13,858 bases of DNA from an uncultured Acetatifactor sp. (GTDB taxonomy: Bacteria > Bacillota > Clostridia > Lachnospirales > Lachnospiraceae): assembly GCA_910584375.1 (NCBI GenBank), contig CAJUAH010000002.1, positions 283,257 through 297,114 on the forward strand, written 5' to 3'. Under the pieces are notes generated by a model. That model made no database searches and was not told the DNA's origin. It saw nothing but the letters and a program-made list of their open reading frames with translations. Position numbers and translations under genes: made by a program. Positions 7,543-13,042 of the stretch are shown piece by piece (position 1 is the first letter of the stretch; every line of letters starts with the position of its first letter).

Positions 7543-7706
7543 TATTTTTCTTATTTTATTTGTATAAGCTTTACGAAACTTTATCCAACATTTTCTAAAT
7601 TTTCAGCAAAATCACTCTGCCCCACTTTCCACATTCTCTTCAATATAAAAATTTTTCTTATACATAAGAAAATCCTGTAGTTTCCGAACCTATGTTGTGT
7701 CACCAA

Positions 7707-7809
7707 TACCCAAAGTGACCACGGGTGTTCATTTTTTGACCACAGGGTTCAAAATGACCATGGGGTGTTCATTTTCTCTGACCACGGGTGTTCAAATACC
7801 CTTTGGGTA
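7707..7809. repeat. Four iteron-like direct repeats flanked by inverted 9-mers
   Basis: Four copies of a TGACCACGGGTGTTCA-like unit lie at 7716-7731, 7737-7751, 7755-7771 and 7779-7794; the first and fourth are identical, and the second and third differ by small changes and indels. Start-to-start distances are 21, 18 and 24. The cluster is flanked by TACCCAAAG (7707-7715) and its exact reverse complement CTTTGGGTA (7801-7809). This resembles a replication-initiator or repressor binding array. No gene lies between 7498 and 7967, so this is the main content of that gap. Confidence 0.72.
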
Positions 7810-7831
7810 GGGCTCAAAAGTGACCCTACCC
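7805..7831. repeat. Dyad next to the iteron cluster
   Basis: GGGTAGGG (7805-7812) and CCCTACCC (7824-7831) are exact reverse complements around an 11-base centre that can add TCA/TGA pairs with one bulge. The right half begins AGTGACC, like the first iteron. No T run follows on either strand, so it is more likely an origin or operator element than a terminator. Confidence 0.55.
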
Positions 7832-7871
7832 TCTATCAGCTACCACAAATTTTCAAATCGACCAACAAACC

Positions 7872-7915
7872 AACAAGGACTTCCGCACACATTTAATATG
7901 CCGGAAGTCCTTGTT
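7872..7915. terminator. 14-bp perfect stem-loop, likely terminator
   Basis: AACAAGGACTTCCG (7872-7885) and its exact complement (7902-7915) enclose a 16-base loop. TTGTTTTC on the plus strand and TTGTTGGTTTG on the minus strand follow the stem, so it may end transcription from the recombinase remnant. It could also mark a former element end. Confidence 0.55.
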
Positions 7916-7967
7916 TTCAGCGGTTTTCGCAATATTCTGTTCAGTCCCTTTGTATCAAATAAGCGGT

Positions 7968-8138
7968 TTACATTTCAATATACTCGTCTATGACGGTCAG
8001 ACCATGCTCGGCGGCGTACTGCCGGAGCATCATGCGCTGTGTCTGAATACTGCCGCTCTCGCCTTGCAGTTCATCATCACGGCTCAATCTCAAATAAAGC
8101 GCTGTGTTGTAAATCGTAGTATTGTAAGGTTGTTTCAC
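7968..8138 (-). pseudogene. Large serine recombinase (TnpX type), N-terminal remnant
   Basis: From a GTG at 8136-8138 with AAGGAGG about ten bases upstream, the frame codes for 56 residues and stops at 7968-7970. It holds the start of a large serine recombinase: YLRLSRDDEL (15-24), with the candidate nucleophile Ser19, then ESGSIQTQRMMLRQYA (27-42). After DEYIEM it stops, where the family continues for several hundred residues with the rest of the catalytic domain and the DNA-binding parts. The fragment cannot recombine DNA by itself. Such recombinases excise and integrate Tn4451-like elements, and tnpW directly upstream fits that origin. The downstream DNA is unrelated, so a deletion or insertion joined it here. 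Confidence 0.82.
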
Positions 8139-8169
8139 CGTAAAAAATCCTCCTTTTCAAAAGAAACAA

Positions 8170-8230
8170 CCCACGCTTACAATACTTTTGCTCTATGGCA
8201 ATTATATCATAAGCGTGGGCTGTAAATCAA
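8170..8230 (-). promoter_or_regulatory. Promoter and leader stem of the recombinase remnant
   Basis: On the minus strand TTGATT (8225-8230), an 18-base spacer and TATAAT (8201-8206) form a good promoter in the gap after tnpW. CCCACGCTTA (8170-8179) and its exact complement (8210-8219) form a 10-bp stem enclosing the -10 region and start site, so the stem exists in DNA and in read-through transcripts but not in full in RNA started here. That arrangement could let it sense upstream transcription; this is inference. Confidence 0.6.
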
Positions 8231-8239
8231 TGCTGTGTA

Positions 8240-8434
8240 TCAGGCAGAAGCGCCATTTTCGGCGGTATGCTGGATTACATCTACAATCAGTTCGCCAAGA
8301 GGTCTGCCCTTTGCGGCGAAGTGTTCGGAGATTTTAATACGGTTGTTCCCACATACAAAATACTGTGTGCCGTTTTCCATCGTAACAAGCTGCCCGGTTG
8401 GTTGTATCAAAATATCGCTCTTGCTTTTTGCCAT
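8240..8434 (-). CDS. tnpW: TnpW-family transposon protein
   Basis: This 64-residue protein matches the small TnpW family found in Tn4451-like mobilizable transposons next to the serine recombinase gene tnpX. Visible family features are the TQYFVCGNNRIKISEHF segment followed by AAKGRPLGELIVDVI. Its function is unknown. The ATG at 8432-8434 has GGAGG about seven bases upstream. It lies between mob (73 bp before its start) and the recombinase remnant, the order expected in such elements. Confidence 0.85.
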   Translation of the reverse strand: MAKSKSDILIQPTGQLVTMENGTQYFVCGNNRIKISEHFAAKGRPLGELIVDVIQHTAENGASA

Positions 8435-8507
8435 TCAGTATCCTCCATATTCAGTTGTCAAGGTACAATGCCGCCATGCTGCGGCGTAAAAATCTGCTTA
8501 TAATTGA

Positions 8508-9449
8508 TCACCTTTCCTTTGTGTGTCGCTGTTCCTGCTTTAGCTGTGCCAGCACTTCCGGCGGGATGCGGTCAACAAACCGCTGAATGTTGTATAGCTC
8601 GCTTTCCAGCTTTGCCCGCTCCATTTTGTCTTTCATCTTGCCGCTTTCGCTGGCTTTTGCCCGTTCCTCCAGCTTCTTGTTTTCTTCCAACAGGTCATGG
8701 ATCGTGACCTTGTATTTTTTAAGCTGCCCTGAGAAGTCCTCCATCTTCGGAAACCACTTTTTCAGCATGGAGATAACTTCCTCTTTCTTCTTTCCAGCGT
8801 TGAACGGGGTAATATCGTCCAGCGCAGCTTCAATCGCCCTTGCCTGTTTGGAGAGGGAAACCGCCTGCTTGAACAGCCGGGTGGGGATATGCTTCCGGCC
8901 TGTCTTGCTGGCGCTCTCTCCACGCTCCAAATCCGGGTATTTCTCTACCATGTAGGCGTGGAAATCGTCCTGCCACTTCGTCAGGTTTGCCCGGTTGCCT
9001 AAGATCTCTTTGGCGCACAGGCGGTTGTCCTGCGTCATCGGAACAAAGGTCAAATGCAGGTGGGGCGTTTTCTCGTCCATGTGTACCACCGCCGACACGA
9101 TATTTTCCCGGCCTACCCGGTCAATGAGGAAATCCGCCGCCCGCTGGAAAAACGCCTGTATCTCCTTTGGGTGTTTGCCCTTGAAAAACTCCGGGCTGGC
9201 GGTGATCAGCGTATCGACAAACCGGGTGCTGTCCTTGCGGGTGCGGCAGCCAGCCTGTTCAATACGGTTTTGAATGAAGTGGTAATATCTACCCTCCGGT
9301 TTAACGATGTGGAAATTGTACTTGCTCCGGCTGGTGTCAATGTCGGGATTGCTGGCGTATTGTTCTTTCTGTCTTTCGTGGTGGGCTTCCAGCGGCCTTG
9401 CCGGATTGCCCTTGTGCTTCTCAAATCGCAAAATTGCGTGTTGTGCCAT
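8508..9449 (-). CDS. mob: MobV-family relaxase (Pre/Mob)
   Basis: This 313-residue relaxase would nick the element's transfer origin and lead the strand into a recipient when a helper supplies the mating channel. The diagnostic metal-binding motif HMDEKTPHLH is at 123-132 (His123, His130, His132). The N-terminal region (about 41-85), with RSKYNFHIV and TRKDSTRFVDTL, carries the other conserved parts. From about 195 the protein becomes helical and charged, with a predicted coiled coil near 245-300 for dimerisation. The length is usual for small MobV proteins and no stop or frameshift is seen. The ATG at 9447-9449 has AAAGGAG upstream. No coupling protein or secretion gene is in the window. Confidence 0.94.
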   Translation of the reverse strand: MAQHAILRFEKHKGNPARPLEAHHERQKEQYASNPDIDTSRSKYNFHIVKPEGRYYHFIQNRIEQAGCRTRKDSTRFVDTLITASPEFFKGKHPKEIQAFFQRAADFLIDRVGRENIVSAVVHMDEKTPHLHLTFVPMTQDNRLCAKEILGNRANLTKWQDDFHAYMVEKYPDLERGESASKTGRKHIPTRLFKQAVSLSKQARAIEAALDDITPFNAGKKKEEVISMLKKWFPKMEDFSGQLKKYKVTIHDLLEENKKLEERAKASESGKMKDKMERAKLESELYNIQRFVDRIPPEVLAQLKQEQRHTKER

Positions 9450-9462
9450 TGAACTCCTTTCC

Positions 9463-9538
9463 CCATTCCTTTCCTATCCTATCCGGGGTTTTCCACAGGG
9501 AAAATCCCGCCGAAAAAGCTTAGATAGGATTGGAATGG
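9463..9538. other. Candidate transfer origin upstream of mob
   Basis: CCATTCC-TT-TCCTATC (9463-9478) and GATAGGA-TT-GGAATGG (9523-9538) are inverted repeats matching at 14 of 16 positions, 44 bases apart. Inside them GGGGTTTTCC (9485-9494) pairs with the segment ending at 9507 as a tight hairpin around ACAG. MobV origins lie just upstream of mob and contain such repeats, so this is the best oriT candidate. I cannot locate the nick. Part of the region may also be the old coding tail of repA. Confidence 0.45.
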
Positions 9539-9603
9539 ATAAGATATAAATAAATCGTTTTAATCTTTGTATTTCTATATACCGTCCGATTTCGGTACTC
9601 CAA

Positions 9604-9646
9604 GAGGGCTGATTTTCGTACCCCATGAGTACGGTTTTCAGCCCTC
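9604..9646. repeat. Interrupted hairpin downstream of repA
   Basis: GAGGGCTGA (9604-9612) pairs with TCAGCCCTC (9638-9646), and inside it CGTAC (9617-9621) pairs with GTACG (9629-9633), separated by unpaired TTTT/GTTT. Further GTAC-containing words occur on both sides. It may end repA transcription or be a binding site; alternatively it is simply part of the decayed repA tail. Confidence 0.45.
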
Positions 9647-9674
9647 CGGCGTACCATAACGGGATTTCAAGAAG

Positions 9675-10034
9675 TCAGGGATTAGAACTGCCCTCATAGG
9701 ATTTTGGGTATATGCGGTTGGGTTTTCCACAGCCCTGTTTCTTAATGTCGATCAGCTCGGCGTACTGCAATTCCCGCAAAGTGTTTACCGCCTTTTGCCG
9801 CCCGCAATGGAGCAGCCCGACCACCTCACAGATGGGATAGTACAGGTAAATGCGCCCGTACTCGTCAGCCCAGCCGTTCTTACGGGATAGGTCTGTCCGG
9901 CGCAGGATAAAGGCATACAGCAGCTTTGCTTCATTGGACAGCGGCTGATAGGTAGGTGCTTCAAACAGGAAATTAGGGAGCTGGGTAAAGCTCTGCGCTT
10001 TCTCCTGCTGATAGCGATAGATGAATTTCGTCAT
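9675..10034 (-). CDS. repA: RepA_N-type replication initiator, short form
   Basis: This 119-residue protein matches the N-terminal domain of replication initiator protein A, a winged-helix origin-binding domain found in plasmids and integrative elements of Bacillota. Typical parts are FTQLPNFLFEAPTYQPLSNE (16-35), KLLYAFILRRTDLS, GRIYLYYP and a recognition-helix region near CGRQKAVNTL. The family normally continues with a linker and a second domain, so this copy is short. Past the stop, reading after removal of one base in the CCC at 9675-9680 gives DFLKSRYGTPEG and later GTKISPLGVPKSDG, which look like the linker of related proteins. This suggests a frameshift truncated it. The ribosome binding site is weak. 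Whether it still replicates anything is unclear. Confidence 0.85.
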   Translation of the reverse strand: MTKFIYRYQQEKAQSFTQLPNFLFEAPTYQPLSNEAKLLYAFILRRTDLSRKNGWADEYGRIYLYYPICEVVGLLHCGRQKAVNTLRELQYAELIDIKKQGCGKPNRIYPKSYEGSSNP

Positions 10035-10145
10035 GGTATCTTTTGTGGACGGTTAGAAGCCCTGTTTTGGGCAGGGATGATAAAGAATACCACCCCTCCC
10101 GCTTTCGTGTCTGCGAAGCCCTGTAAATACAGTCCTTTTTGACCT

Positions 10146-10559
10146 CTAATTGTCCACGCTTGCCCTCCGTTTCCGTTCACTTTCTGCTTTCTGCCGCCTG
10201 TGAACTCTGGCGGCGCAATCCGGGCAATACTTTGCCCGGTTGGAGCCGGGAACAAAAGCCCTCCCGCAGACAAAACAGCATTTGGTGTCCTTATCCCGGA
10301 ATATCTCTGCTTCCAGCGTCCGATCCAGCGGCAGGACAGCAAAACGGAAATGCGTGCAGCAGATCGAGAAAGAGATCGTCTGCGGACAGATACAGGTATC
10401 GCCATCGTCCAAAACAAGACAGTTGCCGCCATCACAGTTGCAGCACTCCCGCCGAATGAGGGCGCTGGCCTGTTTCCTCTGTGCCGGGGTCATGCGGTAC
10501 AGGGAGCCGTCCGGCTTACGCTCTAACGGCGGCAGCTTTTGGTTGTTGCTGTTTTTCAT
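10146..10559 (-). CDS. Cysteine-rich VLP domain protein
   Basis: This 137-residue protein matches the small cysteine-rich VLP family found in integrative elements of Clostridia. The first cluster is CCNCDGGNCLVLDDGDTCIC (about 39-58), which contains the VL core. A second, zinc-ribbon-like set (CCFVCGR and CPDC, about 93-115) follows, then a basic tail (RRQKAESERKRR). The two Cys groups suggest metal binding and possibly nucleic-acid contact; the function is unknown. The ATG at 10557-10559 has GGAGG upstream. It precedes repA by 111 bp on the same strand and is probably the first gene of a repA-mob-tnpW transcription unit. Confidence 0.86.
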   Translation of the reverse strand: MKNSNNQKLPPLERKPDGSLYRMTPAQRKQASALIRRECCNCDGGNCLVLDDGDTCICPQTISFSICCTHFRFAVLPLDRTLEAEIFRDKDTKCCFVCGRAFVPGSNRAKYCPDCAARVHRRQKAESERKRRASVDN

Positions 10560-10750
10560 GTGCGTCCTCCGCTTTCATTGTCCGATTGCCGTTCTCCCCG
10601 AAAAGGCTTCCTGCCCCATTCCTGCGGCGTATTTCTCCGTTGGTACGCAAATGCGATACTTCGCCGGGAGAATGTATTCCTTTTCGGACGGTCATTCTGT
10701 TTTCAAGGTGCAGCCCATCGATGAACTGCTTTAAGTCTACACGAAAAAAA

Positions 10751-10834
10751 TGCAATTCCCGGATTCTTGCGAGAATTGCATTTCTTTGAAGTTTGCACTT
10801 TGGAAATTGCATTTTTGCAATTTTGTGGTATAAT
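10751..10834 (+). promoter_or_regulatory. XRE promoter with TTGCA operator cluster
   Basis: The promoter is TTGCAT (10807-10812), a 16-base spacer and a perfect TATAAT (10829-10834). Its -35 lies inside a perfect inverted repeat, AAATTGCA (10804-10811) and TGCAATTT (10816-10823). A second pair, TGCAATTC (10751-10758) and GAATTGCA (10773-10780), lies upstream, with a further TTTGCA at 10792-10797. The arrangement suggests that the XRE protein encoded just downstream represses itself and perhaps the opposite operon starting at 10559. Apart from this, the 10560-10860 gap holds nothing I can name. Confidence 0.72.
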
Positions 10835-10860
10835 AAAAATATGCGGAGGAGGTGCGCACG

Positions 10861-11673
10861 ATGGCTTTATTACCCGGAACACCCGGACAGCGAATTTCTG
10901 ATCTATGCAACGGCAACCATATCACACAAAAGGAGCTTGCGGAGAGGATACATGTTTCTGCTTCCCAGTTGAGCCGCATTGTCAGCGGGGAAACAAAGAC
11001 GGTCAGCAGCGATATTCTCATGGGCGTTGCCGATGTGTTCAAGGTATCCACCGACTACATACTGGGCTTGTCCAACATAAGCGTCCGCAAAAGCTATGAC
11101 ATATCCGAGCTGGGCTTGTCCGAGGGCGCTGTGAAAGGGCTTGTGACGGGTGCGGTAGATGTGGAAATCCTCAACCGCCTGATGGAGCATAAGAGCTTTC
11201 CTCGGCTGATAAGCCTGATACGGATTTACTTCCAAGACACCGTGGCAATGGGGATTATGACCCGAAATCAGATAATCGACATGGCAACCACGTCTTTGTC
11301 CGATTTGATGAAAGAAAACCCGGAACACCGGGCGGAAGCAAGACAGGATTTGCAGTTTTTGAACGCCCAAAAGCTGGGCGACCACGAAGCGGAAATCGAG
11401 AAAATCAAGAGCGTGTTCCTTTCTATCCTGCGGGATATAAAGAAAGACTTAGACAGTGGAGAGCAGCCGGGAGAAACAGCTACCGCCGCCATGCTTCAGA
11501 CCATGCAGGAAGCGGTAAAAGACCATGCGCAGGAGCCGCTTTCAATAGACGACGTAACGGATATGCTTGCCGGACAGATCGGGCAGGTTGCGCCGATGGA
11601 CGAAGAATCCGCTGAACTGTTCCGGCAGTTGATGAAGAAGATGATGGAACAGACGGGCAAGGAAGCTGATTGA
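10861..11673 (+). CDS. XRE-family regulator of the mobile element
   Basis: From the ATG at 10861, preceded by GGAGGAGG, the protein is 270 residues. A GTG three codons earlier is in frame but overlaps the ribosome binding site. Residues 8-70 form a Cro/C1 helix-turn-helix: ITQKELAERIHVSASQLSRI contains both helices and STDYILGLS follows. The long C-terminal part (about 75-270) is helical and charged, with no domain I recognise. It is transcribed away from the cysteine-rich VLP, repA and mob genes, and the operator cluster between them points to a role as element repressor. Length and position match regulators common in Clostridial integrative elements. Confidence 0.88.
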   Translation: MALLPGTPGQRISDLCNGNHITQKELAERIHVSASQLSRIVSGETKTVSSDILMGVADVFKVSTDYILGLSNISVRKSYDISELGLSEGAVKGLVTGAVDVEILNRLMEHKSFPRLISLIRIYFQDTVAMGIMTRNQIIDMATTSLSDLMKENPEHRAEARQDLQFLNAQKLGDHEAEIEKIKSVFLSILRDIKKDLDSGEQPGETATAAMLQTMQEAVKDHAQEPLSIDDVTDMLAGQIGQVAPMDEESAELFRQLMKKMMEQTGKEAD

Positions 11674-11682
11674 CAAATAGTC

Positions 11683-11710
11683 TCCAGTTGACGTAACTGG
11701 ACAAACTGGA
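11683..11710 (+). promoter_or_regulatory. Candidate operator, TCCAGTT/AACTGGA half-sites
   Basis: TCCAGTT (11683-11689), a five-base centre and its exact complement AACTGGA (11695-11701) form a 19-bp palindrome, followed by a second AACTGGA (11704-11710). It lies in the 60-bp gap before the gene at 11734. TTGACG (11688-11693) inside it could be a -35, but no good -10 follows. The palindrome is direct; its use as a regulator site is inference. Confidence 0.5.
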
Positions 11711-11733
11711 TTTTTGCAGAGGGGGGCGACAGC

Positions 11734-12441
11734 ATGAAGATACGTTGCGTATGGGAACACAATGGAGAGGACAGTATCGTATATTCGGACAATTATATCG
11801 GCGCATTCACAAGAGGGCGAACAAAGGATATTGCGCTGGGGAAGATGGTCGATGAGGTCAGAAGCTATCTGCTTTGGAGAAATGGATCGATGCTGGAAAG
11901 TCTTGAGACAGAAATTGTTCAAGAGAAAACCTCTGAATTGAATATTGCCGATGCTGATTCTGATGTGCTCTTTGAAGCTGAAAAAGGAATACTCAGCCTT
12001 GTTGAATATGAAGAATTGAAGGCTCTTGCGTTGCGCTCTGCCGAGGACTTTCTGACGTTATACGAATCTATCCCAGATAAAAACATGAGTTGCTTGCCCA
12101 AGAGACAAACTTTTTATGGTCAGGCACCCCGCACGGCATTTGAAATGTATGAGCACACAAAAAGTGTGAACGAGTATTATTTCGGTGAAATTGGTGTTGA
12201 TGTGTATAATGAAGGCACTATTTTGAGTTGCAGAATGAAAGGATTTGAATTGTTGGAGACACAACCTGACTTTCTAAACAACGAGGTTATCGAGGGAAGC
12301 TACGGAGAAGAATGGTCTCTTAGGAAAGTGCTGCGGCGTTTTATTTGGCATGACAGGATCCACGCAAAAGCCATGTATCGAATGGCGGTTAAAACTTTCG
12401 GTGTTGATGTTATCCCCAATATATTTCACTTTAATATATAA
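11734..12441 (+). CDS. DinB-like protein with unusual N-terminal region
   Basis: This 235-residue protein has a C-terminal half resembling the DinB/YfiT four-helix fold. His141 (in MYEHTKSVNEYYF), His206 and His210 (in WHDRIHAKAMYRM) are placed like the metal-binding His triad of that superfamily, whose members include thiol transferases and many uncharacterised proteins. The first 60 residues (MKIRCVWEHNGEDSIVYSDN and following) read like a small beta-rich domain with a helix, somewhat like HicB-type folds; that likeness is weak. The start has GAGGGGGG upstream. It follows the XRE gene by 60 bp and is more AT-rich than it. The substrate is unknown; the family call is moderately sure. Confidence 0.68.
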   Translation: MKIRCVWEHNGEDSIVYSDNYIGAFTRGRTKDIALGKMVDEVRSYLLWRNGSMLESLETEIVQEKTSELNIADADSDVLFEAEKGILSLVEYEELKALALRSAEDFLTLYESIPDKNMSCLPKRQTFYGQAPRTAFEMYEHTKSVNEYYFGEIGVDVYNEGTILSCRMKGFELLETQPDFLNNEVIEGSYGEEWSLRKVLRRFIWHDRIHAKAMYRMAVKTFGVDVIPNIFHFNI

Positions 12442-12463
12442 ATTCCCGTTTCACGGACAAATA

Positions 12464-12542
12464 GCAAAACTGAGCGGAGCAGTCAACGGTCAAGATGAAC
12501 GGCGCTTACAGCGCCGCCGTTGACAGCTTCGCCCGGTTTTGC
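12464..12542. other. 79-bp nested palindrome, possible structured RNA or origin
   Basis: Three nested exact pairs share one centre: GCAAAAC/GTTTTGC (12464-12470, 12536-12542), GTCAACGG/CCGTTGAC (12482-12489, 12517-12524) and GGCGCT/AGCGCC around TAC (12501-12515). The 11-base arms between the outer two pairs are also largely complementary. It lies in the 330-bp gap after the DinB-like gene. It may be a single-strand origin, a transfer origin or a structured RNA; none can be chosen from sequence. Confidence 0.55.
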
Positions 12543-12556
12543 TGATGGGTAATCAA

Positions 12557-12600
12557 GGCGGGAAAGCCCTAAAATGGCTTCCCGCCCATTTCAATTTTTG
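12557..12600 (+). terminator. Likely intrinsic terminator
   Basis: GGCGGGAAAGCC (12557-12568) pairs with GGCTTCCCGCC (12576-12586) with one bulged A around a seven-base loop, followed by CATTTCAATTTTTGG. The T run starts about eight bases after the stem, so it is not ideal. It would end transcription from the DinB-like gene or from the structured segment before it. From 12601 to about 12700 I see a further GTCCC/GGGAC pair and no gene. Confidence 0.55.
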
Positions 12601-12731
12601 GAAAAGTGCGGCCACAAGTTCGGGATAAATTGTCCCTAAGTCCGGCGTGGGACGAAGGACGGAGGCTTTCATATACGCCCTGTCTGCTGAGGGTTTGTCA
12701 AGTAAAGTGTGTAAATTAATTTGATTTTTTT

Positions 12732-12753
12732 CGGCGGTCTTAATTGACCGCCG
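12732..12753. terminator. Perfect stem-loop just inside the IS256-type end
   Basis: CGGCGGTC and its exact complement flank a TTAATT loop, with a T run before the stem and TATTTATT after it on the plus strand, so either direction could be terminated to some degree. It lies just downstream of the companion ORF stop, where it could end the transposase transcript or shield it. Confidence 0.55.
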
Positions 12754-12770
12754 TATTTATTGTATGAAAC

Positions 12771-13022
12771 TCAGTCAAATGGCAGTTCCTCACCATTACG
12801 GTAAGCCTCATATAAAAGCAGCATATTGTGCTCTTTCAGGTATTGATAGCAGGTAAGGAGTTCATTCATAAGTGTTATTCGTGAAGTGCGTTGATAATGC
12901 AGTTCTTCTGCCAGTGTCTTAAATTTAAGGTCTGTCCGCATGGCTTCTGCAATGAATTCATCAATAGTCACCTCTTCTGAAGTATGTTCCTGCTTCTGAA
13001 AATAATCGTAGTATCTGCTCAT
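12771..13022 (-). CDS. Small ORF accompanying the IS256-family transposase
   Basis: From the ATG at 13020-13022 this is 83 residues, beginning MSRYYDYFQKQEHTSEEVTI. It is acidic and mainly helical, with no domain I recognise. A TTG two codons earlier is in frame, but GGGAGG lies nine bases before the ATG, which favours the ATG. It starts 20 bp after the transposase stop on the same strand and lies before the putative element end, so it belongs to the same transcription unit and probably to the element. Most classic IS256 members encode only a transposase, so this is a passenger or accessory gene. Confidence 0.7.
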   Translation of the reverse strand: MSRYYDYFQKQEHTSEEVTIDEFIAEAMRTDLKFKTLAEELHYQRTSRITLMNELLTCYQYLKEHNMLLLYEAYRNGEELPFD

Positions 13023-13042
13023 GTACAAGTGCCTCCCACTTT

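Noticed and set aside
7716..7794. Direct repeats as a CRISPR array
   Set aside because: Units are only 15-17 bp with 1-7 base gaps, far too short for spacers, and no cas gene is present.
8435..8507. TTGACA-like word between mob and tnpW as a promoter
   Set aside because: No -10 element follows at a suitable distance before the tnpW start.
10031..10435. 134-codon minus-strand frame between repA and the cysteine-rich gene
   Set aside because: It lies mostly in another frame of the cysteine-rich gene and has no recognisable domain.
10516..10812. 98-codon minus-strand frame
   Set aside because: It overlaps the cysteine-rich VLP gene and runs through the TTGCA operators and XRE promoter; there is no ribosome binding site.
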